Source of the DNA: Deltaproteobacteria bacterium
Lineage (GTDB): Bacteria; Myxococcota_A; UBA9160; UBA4427
Length of the DNA stretch: 64,000 nt
Reading direction: 5' to 3'
Assembly: GCA_016713665.1 (NCBI GenBank)
Contig: JADJOR010000002.1
Span: 930,001-994,000 of the forward strand
In this document: positions 43,701-52,846 of the stretch, one piece after another
How positions within the stretch are numbered: position 1 is the stretch's first letter
Layout of the letters: each line of letters begins with the position of its first letter
Notes under the pieces: generated by a model
Seen by the model: only the letters and a program-made list of their open reading frames with translations
The model's database searches: none
Told to the model about the DNA's origin: nothing
Position numbers and translations under genes: made by a program

Positions 43701-44687
43701 TCACCTTCGCGCCGGCATCCGGCGCCGAGGCGACGGCGAAGGCCTCGACGAAATCGTCGAGGCGAAGCGGTGGGTGATCATCGGCGTGAGATCTCGGCGG
43801 GCGATCAGCTCGAGCATCGTCTCGTAGCGCTCCGGATATTCCATCGCGCCGACGAGCGACATCTGCTTCATCAGGACGATCATGAAGTCGATCGTCGCCG
43901 GCTTGCGATGGAGCGCCACGACCGAGACCCGCGACGCCGGCGCGCAGCGCGCGACGACCTGCTCGAGCAGCGCCCCCGAGCCCGTCGCCTCGATGAAGAC
44001 GTTGGTTCCGACGACGTCCATGCCGAAGAAGGACTGGCGCCCGTGGATCCGGCCCAGCGCTTCCCAGAGGTCTGCGCTCTTCGAGTGGACGACGTGGGGC
44101 ACCCCGAGCTTGCGCGCGACTTCGAGCCGGGCCTCCGAGAGATCGACGACGCAGACGTCCTCGATGCCGCGGTCGAGCATCGTGAACGCGGCCGAGAGAC
44201 CGATCGCTCCGGCGCCGAGCACCGCCACCTTGTCCCCGGGGCGCACGTTCGCCTGGTCGACCGCGTGCATGCCGACACCGAGGGGCTCGGCGAGGGCGGC
44301 CTGCTCGAAGCTCATCGAGTCGGGGATCGGAAAGAAGCTCTTGCCCTGGGCGGCGCCGCGCACGAGCAGGCGCTTCGTGAACCCACCCCCCGGCCCTCCG
44401 TTGCCGAGCCCGAAGCCCGCGGCCCCCGGATGAAGCGCGACGCGCGCACCGACCTTCACGCCGCGCACGTTCTTCCCGATCTCCGCGACGACGCCCGCGA
44501 GCTCGTGGCCGATCGGAAAGGGCGCGTCCGCGCGGACCTGGATGCCGCCGATCTTCGCGTAGCCGACGTCGCTGCCGCAGATGCCGCAGGCCGCGACCTC
44601 GAGGATCGCGTCGTCCGGACCGCAGGCCGGTTCGGAGACTTCGTCGAGTCGCACGTCGTTCGGGCCGTGGATGCGGGCCACCTTCAT
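43701..44687 (-). CDS. Zinc-binding alcohol dehydrogenase with a 3' frameshift
   Basis: An MDR-family dehydrogenase. CGICGSDVGYAKI, IGHELAGVV and VAVLGAGAIGLSAAF show the catalytic-zinc and NAD sites; the usual four-cysteine structural zinc loop is missing. The frame ends abnormally as FASTISSRPSPSPRRRMPAR. Shifting frame by one base near 43762 restores LDDFVEAFAVASAPDAGAKV and a proper end at 43684, so one base seems lost inside TTCGCCTCGAC. This is either a real mutation or an assembly error. ATG at 44687 has AGGAGG; a GTG at 44690 is adjacent. Co-oriented with the SnoaL-like gene. Confidence 0.85.
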   Translation of the reverse strand: MKVARIHGPNDVRLDEVSEPACGPDDAILEVAACGICGSDVGYAKIGGIQVRADAPFPIGHELAGVVAEIGKNVRGVKVGARVALHPGAAGFGLGNGGPGGGFTKRLLVRGAAQGKSFFPIPDSMSFEQAALAEPLGVGMHAVDQANVRPGDKVAVLGAGAIGLSAAFTMLDRGIEDVCVVDLSEARLEVARKLGVPHVVHSKSADLWEALGRIHGRQSFFGMDVVGTNVFIEATGSGALLEQVVARCAPASRVSVVALHRKPATIDFMIVLMKQMSLVGAMEYPERYETMLELIARRDLTPMITHRFASTISSRPSPSPRRRMPARR

Positions 44688-44718
44688 CACGGGATCCTCC
44701 TGTCGCTGTGGCTGTCGC

Positions 44719-45252
44719 TCAGCTCTTCTCGTTCCAGAACCGCTTCCAGGTCTCGAGCGCCTGGGGATGACTGCCGAGCCCCGTCTGGCTCGCCGGCCAG
44801 TTCGCCGGCGCGAGCTTCAGCGGATTGACGCCGAGCTCGGCTCCGTAGACGAGGAAATGCTTCCTGCGCACGAAGAGCCAGCGGCCGTCGCGGCGCTCGT
44901 AGGTGTCGTGGTACTGGATCGCGTGGACGATGAAGCGCGGGCTCTCGGGGCCGCCGTCCTGGATCTCGCCGCGGGCGTAGACGATGCCCGTCGCGTGGTC
45001 CGCGTCGACGAGGTCGATCACGTGGGTGCCGACGTTCAGGAACGTGATCCCGACCTGGCGGAACGATCGATCGAAGTCGGCCCTGAGCGCTTCGTGGCCC
45101 GAGCGGTCCCGGCCGACGCGTACGTCGGGGACGAAGAGCGCGACCAGCGCATCGAGATCGCGCGCGTCGGCGGCGACCGAATAGCGCGAGGCGAGCTGGC
45201 GGATCTCCTCGTAGGCGAGCAGACGTTCGATGTCCGACGGGCTCTTCGGCAT
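44719..45252 (-). CDS. SnoaL-like (NTF2 fold) protein
   Basis: A 177-residue protein with the alpha+beta barrel pattern of SnoaL_4: LLAYEEIRQLASRYSVAADARDLDALVALFVPDVRVG and later RWLFVRRKHFLVYG. These act as isomerases, dehydratases or as non-enzymatic cups in steroid and xenobiotic breakdown. It lies 31 bases upstream of the alcohol dehydrogenase on the same strand, and 22 bases after the pyridoxamine-oxidase-like gene, forming a three-gene unit. Confidence 0.85.
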   Translation of the reverse strand: MPKSPSDIERLLAYEEIRQLASRYSVAADARDLDALVALFVPDVRVGRDRSGHEALRADFDRSFRQVGITFLNVGTHVIDLVDADHATGIVYARGEIQDGGPESPRFIVHAIQYHDTYERRDGRWLFVRRKHFLVYGAELGVNPLKLAPANWPASQTGLGSHPQALETWKRFWNEKS

Positions 45253-45274
45253 GGCGCGTCGCCCCTCCCGTCCG

Positions 45275-45784
45275 TCAGAGGGAGCCGACGGGGCGTCCGA
45301 GAGCTCGGCCGCCCGGACGGCCGGAGAGAGCCGAGGGGGTCTTGCTGCTCGGCAGCTTGCCGTGATCCCAGGACACGAAGCGGACCGGATCGATGCAGAC
45401 GACGACGCGCTTGGCCGCCATGCGGACCTTCACGTCGTGGGGGATCTGCTCGATGTCCGGCAGCGGGCTGCCGGTCCGGGCATTCGACTCGATCATGGTG
45501 GCGACGGTCCGCTCGAGCTCGTTCTCGATCCGCGCCTTGCCTTCGATCATGACGCCGCGCAGCTCGCTGTAGGCCGTCCCGGACTCGACGAGCAGCGTGA
45601 CCTTCGGATCGCGCTCGATGTTCTTGACCTTCTGGCTCGATCCATAGGTTGCGAAGCGGATCGTGAGGTCGTCGTCGAGGGCGTAGAACATGGCCACCGC
45701 ATGCGGGAAGCCCTTCGGGCCGTTCGTCACGAGGGTCATGTTGTGGCCCTCGTGCAGATAGTCCCGGATCTCGTCCTTCGTCAT
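45275..45784 (-). CDS. Pyridoxamine 5'-phosphate oxidase-like (FMN/F420-binding split barrel)
   Basis: A 169-residue split-barrel flavin protein: TLVTNGPKGFPHAVAMFYALDDDLTIRFATYGSSQKVKNIERDPKVTLLVESG is the typical N-terminal half of this family, with VKNIERDP conserved. Members bind FMN, F420 or haem and reduce small molecules. ATG at 45784 (MTKDEIRDYLHEGHN) matches the family start; another at 45808 adds eight residues. Divergent from the epimerase gene. Confidence 0.85.
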   Translation of the reverse strand: MTKDEIRDYLHEGHNMTLVTNGPKGFPHAVAMFYALDDDLTIRFATYGSSQKVKNIERDPKVTLLVESGTAYSELRGVMIEGKARIENELERTVATMIESNARTGSPLPDIEQIPHDVKVRMAAKRVVVCIDPVRFVSWDHGKLPSSKTPSALSGRPGGRALGRPVGSL

Positions 45785-45932
45785 TCTGATATCGTCTTTG
45801 CGCGGCATCGAGCGGTCCCATCGGCAGGTTGCTTCGAACGGTATCGCAGGCCAGAGCCACTTCGCAGGGACGTTCGCAACGGGCCTGGCCGCGGGCATCG
45901 GGCATCGGGCATCGGAGATCGGGAGCAGACCC

Positions 45933-47042
45933 ATGAAGGCGTTGGTGATCGGGGGCGCGGGCCCGTCGGGACCCTATATCGTGAACGGCCTCGTCGAGCG
46001 CGGGTTCACGACGACGATCCTCCACAGCGGTCGCCACGAGCCGCCGGAGCTGCCGACGGCGCTCGAGCACGTCCATACCGACGCCTACGATCCGGCGAAG
46101 GTCGAGGCGGCGCTCGCTGGCCGGACCTTCGACGTCGCGGTCGTGACCTACGGAAGGCTGCGGCGGAACGCCGAGATCCTCGCGGGCCGGGTCGGGCAAT
46201 TCGTCTCGGTCGGGGGCTTCCCGGGCTATCGCGGCTACATGAACGCGCCGCTCTTCGAGCCGCCGGGCTTTCCCGTGCCGACGCGGGAGGACGCGCCGAA
46301 GGTCGCGGAGCCGGTCGAGGACGAGAAGGGCTACCGCATCCGGGCGACCGAGGAGCGCGTCTTCGAGGCCCAGCCGAACGCGACGCATTTCCGTTATCCC
46401 TGGGTCTACGGACCGCGCCAGCCCGCTCCGCGGGAGTGGTCGATCGTGCGGCGGATCCTCGACCGACGACCCTTCCTGATCGTCGCGGATGGAGGGCTCT
46501 CGCTCTCGCATTTCGGCTACGTCGAGAACGTGGCCCACGCGATCCTGCTCGCCGTCGACCAGCCGAAGATCGCCGCGGGACAGGTCTACAACTGCGGGGA
46601 TCAGGAGGTGCTCACGATCGCGCAGGTCGCGCAGGTGATCGCGGCGTCGATGGGCCATGAATGGGAGCTCGTCTCGATGCCCTGGGAGATCGCGTGGCCG
46701 GCGCGGCCGCTCGTCGCCCAGCCCTGGACGACCCATCGCATCGTGAGCCTCGCGAAGCTCGAGCAGGAGCTCGGCTATCGCGACGTCGTGCCGCCGCGGG
46801 AAGCGCTGGCGCGCACGGCCCGCTGGCTCGCGGAGAATCGTCCTGCGCCGGGCGGGATGGAGGAGATGGTGCTCCAGGACCCCTTCGACTACGCGGCCGA
46901 GGACGCGCTGGTCGAGCGCTATCGGGCGGCGATGGGGGGGATGGCCGAGCCCGTCTGGGCGAAGGGCGAGGCGCCGGGCTTCGGGCTCGCCTACAGCGGG
47001 CCCGGTGGCCGCGCGCGCAGTCAGGCGACCTTCGAGGGCTGA
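45933..47042 (+). CDS. NAD-dependent epimerase/dehydratase family protein
   Basis: A 369-residue atypical extended SDR beginning MKALVIGGAGPSGPYIVNGL. The SVGGFPGYRGYMNAPLF and FRYPWVYGPRQPAPREW segments and the late CGDQEVLTIAQVAQVIA are family parts; it is a paralogue of the protein at 21824. Upstream, GGGCATC is repeated about three and a half times (45893-45918). It ends inside the convergent P450 gene, overlapping by 22 bases. Confidence 0.87.
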   Translation: MKALVIGGAGPSGPYIVNGLVERGFTTTILHSGRHEPPELPTALEHVHTDAYDPAKVEAALAGRTFDVAVVTYGRLRRNAEILAGRVGQFVSVGGFPGYRGYMNAPLFEPPGFPVPTREDAPKVAEPVEDEKGYRIRATEERVFEAQPNATHFRYPWVYGPRQPAPREWSIVRRILDRRPFLIVADGGLSLSHFGYVENVAHAILLAVDQPKIAAGQVYNCGDQEVLTIAQVAQVIAASMGHEWELVSMPWEIAWPARPLVAQPWTTHRIVSLAKLEQELGYRDVVPPREALARTARWLAENRPAPGGMEEMVLQDPFDYAAEDALVERYRAAMGGMAEPVWAKGEAPGFGLAYSGPGGRARSQATFEG

Positions 47043-48289
47043 GCGGGTCGGAAGCGGATCGGCAGCGCCGCCGGCCCCCGCACCGCCGGATTCGAGCGAT
47101 ACGGGACCGCCTCGAAGCCGCCCTCGATCTCGAGCCCGGCCAACCGCTCGACGACGTGGCCGAGGGCGATCTCGAGCTCGAGGCGCGCGAGCTGGGCTCC
47201 GATGCAGAAATGCCGCCCGACGCCGAAGGCCGAGAGGTCGTGGGGCTCGCGGCCGATGTCGAAGCGGTCGGGATCGGCGATCGCCCGGGGATCGCGCTGG
47301 GCGCTCGGGACCGAGCAGAAGACGATCTGCCCCTTGCGGACCGGTACGCCGCGGATCTCCGTCGCCGCCCGCGCATACCGGATCAGGAAGCGGCCGGGAT
47401 GCTGGTAGCGGACGATCTCGAGGGAGGCGTTCGTGCGGACGGCCGGGTCGTCGCGAAAGCGCGCGAGCTGATCGGGATGGCGCAGCAGCTCGATCAGGCC
47501 GAAGGAGAGCGAGTTCGCCGTCGTCTCGGAGCCCGCGACGAGCAGCGTGAGCACCGTCCCGAGGATCTCGTCCGAGCTGAAGCGCGTCCCCTCGTCCTCG
47601 GCCTGGACCATGTCGGTCAGGAGATCGTTGCCGGGATGCGCGCGCTTCTCCTCCATCAGGAGCCGCACGTTCTCCATGTGGATCGTCATGCTCTGGATCG
47701 AGCGCAGCTTGTCGGCCTCGCTGCACATGGGATTGAAGGCGACGACGACCGAGTCGGCGAGCGCCTTGAACTCGCGCTCGCGGTCGCTGCTGGGCGCGAT
47801 GCCCATCAGGCGGCTGATGATCGCGACCGGGAAGAGCGCGGCGAACTCGGCGACGAAGTCCGCGTGGCCGCGGGCGATGAACGCGTGGATCAGCTCGTCG
47901 GCGAGCGCGTGCATCAGCGCATCGAGATGGCGCACCGCCCGCCGCGTCAGCGCCGCGGAGGCGAGCTTGCGCAGCCGCGTGTGCTCGGCGCCGTCGTAGG
48001 AGAGCAGGTTCGCGCGCTGCATCCGCACGATCGGATGATTGGCGTGCTCGGCCGGCGGCGGCGTCCAGTGCTCCCAGAGTCCCCGATCCGCCGAGAAGCG
48101 CTCCTCGTCGGCGAGGACGGCGAGGACGTCCTCGTGGCGCGAGAGGAAGAGCGCGTCGACACCGGGGACCGGGAAGACCGGAGCGTGGTCGCGCAGCAGC
48201 GCGAGAACCGGATAGGGATCGCGGTCGTACTCGGGCGAGAGCGGGTTGAACTCGAAGCCGGGCTCAGCGGGCAGCGGTCGGGGAGGCAT
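47021..48289 (-). CDS. Cytochrome P450
   Basis: A 422-residue P450. I-helix AGSETT at 252-257, ExxR EIVR at 291-294, and haem loop FGVGRHFCIG with the cysteine at 362. It overlaps the quinone oxidoreductase gene at its start (26 bases) and the convergent epimerase at its end. The P450, quinone oxidoreductase and DUF1214 genes form one leftward series, suggesting a shared pathway. Substrate unknown. Confidence 0.95.
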   Translation of the reverse strand: MPPRPLPAEPGFEFNPLSPEYDRDPYPVLALLRDHAPVFPVPGVDALFLSRHEDVLAVLADEERFSADRGLWEHWTPPPAEHANHPIVRMQRANLLSYDGAEHTRLRKLASAALTRRAVRHLDALMHALADELIHAFIARGHADFVAEFAALFPVAIISRLMGIAPSSDREREFKALADSVVVAFNPMCSEADKLRSIQSMTIHMENVRLLMEEKRAHPGNDLLTDMVQAEDEGTRFSSDEILGTVLTLLVAGSETTANSLSFGLIELLRHPDQLARFRDDPAVRTNASLEIVRYQHPGRFLIRYARAATEIRGVPVRKGQIVFCSVPSAQRDPRAIADPDRFDIGREPHDLSAFGVGRHFCIGAQLARLELEIALGHVVERLAGLEIEGGFEAVPYRSNPAVRGPAALPIRFRPAQPSKVA

Positions 48290-49289
48290 GGCACGTCGCT
48301 TTCGAATCGACGGCGAGGGCGAGCTTGCCCTTCACCTGGTTGGCGGCGAGGCGCTCGAGGGCGTCGGGGAGGGCGGTGAAGGGGACGAGCTCGTCGACCG
48401 GGATGCGTAGCCGCCCCGCGCGCCACCAGTCGAGCATGCGCGCCTGGGCCCGCTCCTTGAACGCCCGGTCGTAGCCGCTCGGGATCACGCCGACGACGGA
48501 GTAGTTGCGCTGGACGACGTGGGCCATGTCGACGGTGCCCCAGCGCCCGCTCGCGAAGCCGATCGCGAGCAGTCGGCCCTCCTGGGCGATGCAGTGGGTC
48601 GCCTTCGTGAAGAGATCGCCCCCGACCGGATCGAAGATCACGTTCGCGCCGCGCTCGCCCGTCGCGGCGACGACCTGCTTCGCGAAGTCCGGGGCGTGAT
48701 GATCGAAGACCTCTTCGGCCCCGAGCGCGCGACACAGCTCCTCCTTGGCCGGGTCCCCGACCGACGCGAGCACGCGCGCGCCGAGCGCTCGTCCGACCTG
48801 GATCGCCGCGGCCCCCGTTCCGCTCGCGCCAGCGAGCACGAGCAGCGTCTCGCCGGGCGCGAGCTTCGCGCGGGCCTCGAGGGCGATGTAGGCCGTGTGG
48901 CCCGGGATCAGGAAGCAGGCGGCCTCGGCGTCGCTCATGTCGTCGGGGACGGGCAGGCAGAAATCGTCGAGGGCGAGGCACTCCTCGGCGAAGCTGCCGT
49001 GGCCGGTGAAGAAGCTCGTCACCGCCATCACGCGATCGCCGGCGCGCCGGCCCGCGACGCCCGGTCCCCAGTCGACCACGCGCCCGCAGACCTCCTGGCC
49101 CTGGGTGAAGGGCAGGGGCGGCGTCAGGGCGTAGTTCGCCTGACACATGAGCGCGTCGGGGAGCCCGATCCCCGCCGCGAGGACCCGCAGCCGGACCGTC
49201 CCCTCGCGCGGCACGGGGGAGGGAGCCGATTCGTTCAGCGCGAGCACGTCGCGGGGTCGTCCGGCCTTCGTCGTCTGCCAGGCACGCAT
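48264..49289 (-). CDS. Quinone oxidoreductase-like MDR protein (zinc-free)
   Basis: A 341-residue medium-chain reductase of the QOR type: MRAWQTTKAGRPRDVLALNE, PFTQGQEVCGRVV, AVTSFFTGHGSFAEECLA and the NADPH site LVLAGASGTGAAAIQVGRALGARV. No zinc ligands. It uses NADPH to reduce quinones or enoyl groups. Its stop codon lies 26 bases inside the P450 gene, so the two are translated from overlapping frames of one transcript. Confidence 0.9.
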   Translation of the reverse strand: MRAWQTTKAGRPRDVLALNESAPSPVPREGTVRLRVLAAGIGLPDALMCQANYALTPPLPFTQGQEVCGRVVDWGPGVAGRRAGDRVMAVTSFFTGHGSFAEECLALDDFCLPVPDDMSDAEAACFLIPGHTAYIALEARAKLAPGETLLVLAGASGTGAAAIQVGRALGARVLASVGDPAKEELCRALGAEEVFDHHAPDFAKQVVAATGERGANVIFDPVGGDLFTKATHCIAQEGRLLAIGFASGRWGTVDMAHVVQRNYSVVGVIPSGYDRAFKERAQARMLDWWRAGRLRIPVDELVPFTALPDALERLAANQVKGKLALAVDSKATCHASPTAAR

Positions 49290-49302
49290 CGTGGTCGCCT
49301 CC

Positions 49303-50622
49303 TCAGGTCACCGGCTCGCGGCGGGCGAGGTGGCGGTGGCGGATCTCGAGCGCGTGTCGGCGCGAGGCCTCGGAGTAGGCGGGCGTCTCGGCGGGCAGGG
49401 CGTTCGCGATCTTCTCGAACGGCAGGATCGTGGCCTTCGGCCCGGGGTTGTTCTTCGTGAAGATCCAGCGGTACTGCAGCATGCCCTCGGGATGGCCGCC
49501 GGTATCGAGCCAGTTCTGGACGCCCGGATCGCGGTGGGCGACCACGATCCGGACGCGGCCGTCGCCGTCGAGGCGCGCCTGATGATGGTTGAGGCCCGAT
49601 TGGCGCGTCGCGTAGTCCATCGTCCGGAACCAGACGTCGCAGAGCTGGATCTGCCAGTAGCGCGCGTCGGGGGGCTCGAACTCGACGACCATCGCCTCGT
49701 CGGGATCGAGGGCCCACCAGTCGTTGCCGTAGAAGATGTCGCGGGCGCCGCCGACGAAGGTGATCGCGGGCTTGATCTCGCCCTTCACGAAGTCGCGGCG
49801 AAGCTGGTCGACCCACTCGGTCCAGAAGCGCGCGGTCTGGAGCACCCAGCGCCCCGCCTCGTCGAGGAGCTGCGCCGTCGCGTGGGGCGTGTAGGGCGCC
49901 GGCCGCTCGCCGACGCCGCCGATCCGCTCGATGTCGAAGCGCGCCGGCCACTCCTTCTCCCAGTCGACGAAATACTGGCGCACGCAGAAGTACTGCGTCC
50001 CGGGCGGCATCTTCATGAAGTTGCCGCGATGGCCCGCCGGTCGCTCGGCGGCGAGCAGGACCTCGAAGCTCCCGTCGGCCGCGACCTCCATCTCGGAGAG
50101 GAAGAGCGTCTCGAAGACGCGGTCGTCTCCGAGCTGCATGTAGCCGTCCTTCGTCTCGAGCAGGGCTTCGAAGATGCTGTTCCGGTTGCCGAAGACACGG
50201 TACTGGTACTCGGGCGAGATGCGGGCCCAGAGATACTGGTTGTCGACGTTCTCGGCGCCCCATTTGGCCTCGGAGTCGGGATTGCGGACGATGCGCGGCG
50301 TCGTCGGATCCGAGAGCTGGAGCGCCTGGAGCACGCCCGAGGTGATCAGCCCGAGCGCATAGCGCGCGCCTTCGGACTCGACCTCGCCCGGGACCGGCGT
50401 CGCTTTCGTCGGATAGGCGAGCAGGTGGCGGCCGGCCTGGTCGAGGGAGCGGCAGAACTCGCTCCAGGCGCTGCCGTCGAGGAGCCGCTTCGCGTTTTCG
50501 GCCTGCGTCCGGGCGGGGAAGCGCAGCTCCTCGCGCAGCGCCTGGCCGAACTTGCCCGTGCCGCCGATGGCGGCCTTCTCGCTCTTCGCTCCGCCCGCCG
50601 GTCCGCTCGTCTCGTTGGCCAT
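49303..50622 (-). CDS. DUF1214 domain protein
   Basis: A 439-residue protein with the DUF1214 fold at the C-terminal half: DARYWQIQLCDVWFRTMDY, GVQNWLDTGGHPEGMLQYRW and IVVAHRDPG are family motifs. The N-terminal half is a helical domain frequently found in these long members. There is no signal peptide. Function is unknown; relatives cluster with P450, CoA ligase and sulfotransferase genes in steroid- or terpene-degrading bacteria, as here. GGGAGGGATT precedes the ATG. Confidence 0.85.
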   Translation of the reverse strand: MANETSGPAGGAKSEKAAIGGTGKFGQALREELRFPARTQAENAKRLLDGSAWSEFCRSLDQAGRHLLAYPTKATPVPGEVESEGARYALGLITSGVLQALQLSDPTTPRIVRNPDSEAKWGAENVDNQYLWARISPEYQYRVFGNRNSIFEALLETKDGYMQLGDDRVFETLFLSEMEVAADGSFEVLLAAERPAGHRGNFMKMPPGTQYFCVRQYFVDWEKEWPARFDIERIGGVGERPAPYTPHATAQLLDEAGRWVLQTARFWTEWVDQLRRDFVKGEIKPAITFVGGARDIFYGNDWWALDPDEAMVVEFEPPDARYWQIQLCDVWFRTMDYATRQSGLNHHQARLDGDGRVRIVVAHRDPGVQNWLDTGGHPEGMLQYRWIFTKNNPGPKATILPFEKIANALPAETPAYSEASRRHALEIRHRHLARREPVT

Positions 50623-50650
50623 GGAATCCCTCCCTCGTGTCGTGGTGGCC

Positions 50651-51884
50651 TCATTGCTCGATCGCGACCCGATAGCGCTCGTAGTAGTCGGCGAAGCGGG
50701 CCCGCTCGGTGGCGAGGTCGAGGCCGGTATCGCTGAAATCGTAGCGGTGGCCGCCGTGACGGCCCTTCGGCTTGTTCGTTATGTAGTCGCGTTAGGCCTG
50801 GCGGGCGCTCTCCGGGTAGTCGATTCCGAAATGTTCGTACATGCCGGCGAGCGCCGTGATCGGGTCGCGCATCAGGTCCGCATAACGCAGATCATGGACC
50901 TGGCTCGTCGGCAGCTTGTCGGAGGCGCGCAGCGCGTCCATGCCGTCGAGCAGCGCGCGGCAGGTCTCGCCCGTGAACCAGTTCGCCATCGCGGCGACGT
51001 CGACCTCGTCCGAGCGGACGAAGGCCGTCGAGTACAGGATCGAGACGACGGAGGGGAGGACCTTGATCGGGTCGCGGTGGGTGAAGACGAGGCGGGCGTC
51101 GGGATAGACGGCGAGCAGGGCGTCGAGCTGGGACATGTGGGAGGGCGACTTCAGGACCCAGCGCTCGCCGGGGCAGCGCCACTGGAGGTTCTGCAGCATC
51201 TGCTTGTGGAACTCGAAGGCGGGGACGCGGTTGCAGGCGTTGTACCAGGCGGCATAGCTCGGGACGACGTGACGCCCCATCCACTCGTCGGAGACGAAGG
51301 AATGGCCCATGACCTGGACGTCCTCGACCGGGATGTCGCCGCCGAGCTCGTGCATCGTGTCGTACTCGGGGACGATCTCGCACCACAGTCGGATCTGGCG
51401 GTCCGCGCGCTCGATGCGCGGGTCGCTGCGATAGGTCGCGGTCTCGGGCGGCGGGCAGGGGTTGCGGACCTCCCAGTGGCGCGGGGCGCGGTGGCGCGGG
51501 TCGGCGGCGAGCAGCTCGTGGGTGATCGAGGTGCCGGTGCGGGGGAGGCCGGTGATGAAGATCGGCTTCTCGACCTTCTCGCGCGTGATCTCGGGGTGGC
51601 GCCTGCGCCACTCGGTCAGCTCGAGGCGCGCCTGGAGCGCGTTGAGCAGATCGTCGCGGGCGATCAGGCGGCCGACGGTGTGGAGCTTCGCTTCGTCGCG
51701 CAGCGAAGCGACGAAGATGCGATAGGGCTCCCAGAAATCGTCACTGCCGAAGTCGGACAAGCCGGTCCGCGCGCGGGGCCTCGGCGGCGAGCTCGTCGGG
51801 GTCGAGCCGGATCCAGGCGGGGTCGGTGTTCTCGTTGAGCGCCTGCACCCAGGTGGGGCGCGGACCGGGCTGCCAGATGGACAC
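50651..51884 (-). pseudogene. Sulfotransferase family gene, interrupted
   Basis: A PAPS-dependent-type sulfotransferase: PIFITGLPRTGTSITHELLA binds the cofactor and LVFTHRDPIKVLPSVVSI is the second motif. The uninterrupted frame is 50792-51760 (322 residues, MSDFGSDDFWEPYRIFV). Two lesions surround it. At 51777-51780 an extra base in a GGGG run separates it from its natural N-terminus (starting GTG at 51884: SIWQPGPRPTWVQALNE). At 50792-50794 an in-frame TAA stops it, after which the same frame continues with RDYITNKPKGRHGGHRYDFS to a stop at 50651. Either a decaying gene or, less likely, two assembly errors; the cofactor site itself is intact. Confidence 0.8.
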
Positions 51885-51905
51885 GGAAGAGTCCTCGTTC
51901 GTCGG

Positions 51906-52736
51906 CTAGGGCATGTAGGCGCCGCCGCTCACGGAGACGAGCTGCCCCGTCAGATGGGCCGAGCGGCGGGAAGCGAAGAAGAGCGCGAGATCGGCGATGT
52001 CCTCGGGCCGACCGATCCGGCGGATCGGCTGGTTCGCGACGTTGAAGAGCGGCTCACCGGCTGCCGCCGCCGCCGCCATCGCCTCGGGCGTCCCGAAGAA
52101 GTCGTAGCCGTACTTGCGCCAGAAGCTCCCCTCGCCGACGTCCTCGGCCTTGTGGGGGACGATCCAGCCCGGGGCGATGCAGTTGATGCGGACACCGAGG
52201 GGGCCCCACTCGTAGGCGAGGCCCTTCGAGAAGGACATCACGAAGCCCTTCGTCCCGCCGTAGGTCGAGACCATGTTGGCGGCCGAAGGCTCGAGGGCGG
52301 AGTTCGACGTGATGTTGATGATGCTGCCGGTCGCGCGCTCGACCATGCTGCGGCCGACGGCGCGGGTGCAGTTGTAGACGCCCCAGATGTTGAGGTTGAC
52401 CTCCCACTCGGCCTCTTCCCGGGGCTTCTCGAGGAAGGGCCGCGGATGGAAGACGCCGCCGGCATTGTTCACGAGCACGTCGACCGGCCCGAAGGCCTCG
52501 ACCGCCCGCGCGACCATCCGCTCGACCGCGTCCTCCTTCGTCACGTCGGTCGGCACGACGATCACCCGCCCCGGCAGACCCTTCGCCGCCGCGGCGACCT
52601 CTTCGCCCTTCGCCCCGTCGCGGGTCGCGATCGTCACGTTCGCGCCCTCGGCGGCGAAGCCGAGCACGAGCCCACGGCCGATGCCGCCGCTGCCGCCGGT
52701 GATGATCGTGCTCCTGCCCGTGAGCTCGAGATCCAT
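51906..52736 (-). CDS. Short-chain dehydrogenase/reductase (SDR)
   Basis: A 276-residue classical SDR: IITGGSGGIGRGLVLGF, LVNNAGGVF, catalytic serine in ITSNSALEP and YGGTKGFV (YxxxK). End motif LVSVSGGAYMP. An insertion of about 20 residues near the substrate loop (EGSFWRKYGYDFFGTPEAMAA) is typical of SDRs acting on larger substrates. It precedes the damaged sulfotransferase gene on the same strand, 21 bases away. Confidence 0.92.
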   Translation of the reverse strand: MDLELTGRSTIITGGSGGIGRGLVLGFAAEGANVTIATRDGAKGEEVAAAAKGLPGRVIVVPTDVTKEDAVERMVARAVEAFGPVDVLVNNAGGVFHPRPFLEKPREEAEWEVNLNIWGVYNCTRAVGRSMVERATGSIINITSNSALEPSAANMVSTYGGTKGFVMSFSKGLAYEWGPLGVRINCIAPGWIVPHKAEDVGEGSFWRKYGYDFFGTPEAMAAAAAAGEPLFNVANQPIRRIGRPEDIADLALFFASRRSAHLTGQLVSVSGGAYMP

Positions 52737-52846
52737 GTCCGCCTCCTGGGATTCGCATCCTAGCCCTGGGCCGGTGCTAGCGTCGACCGCCCCGAAGCGC
52801 GCGGCCCCGGACGGGATCGCGGGCCTTCGCTCGCAGGAGAACCTCG

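Noticed and set aside
45893..45921. GGGCATC repeats upstream of the epimerase as a phase-variable promoter element
   Set aside because: Only about three units; no promoter spacing effect can be shown.
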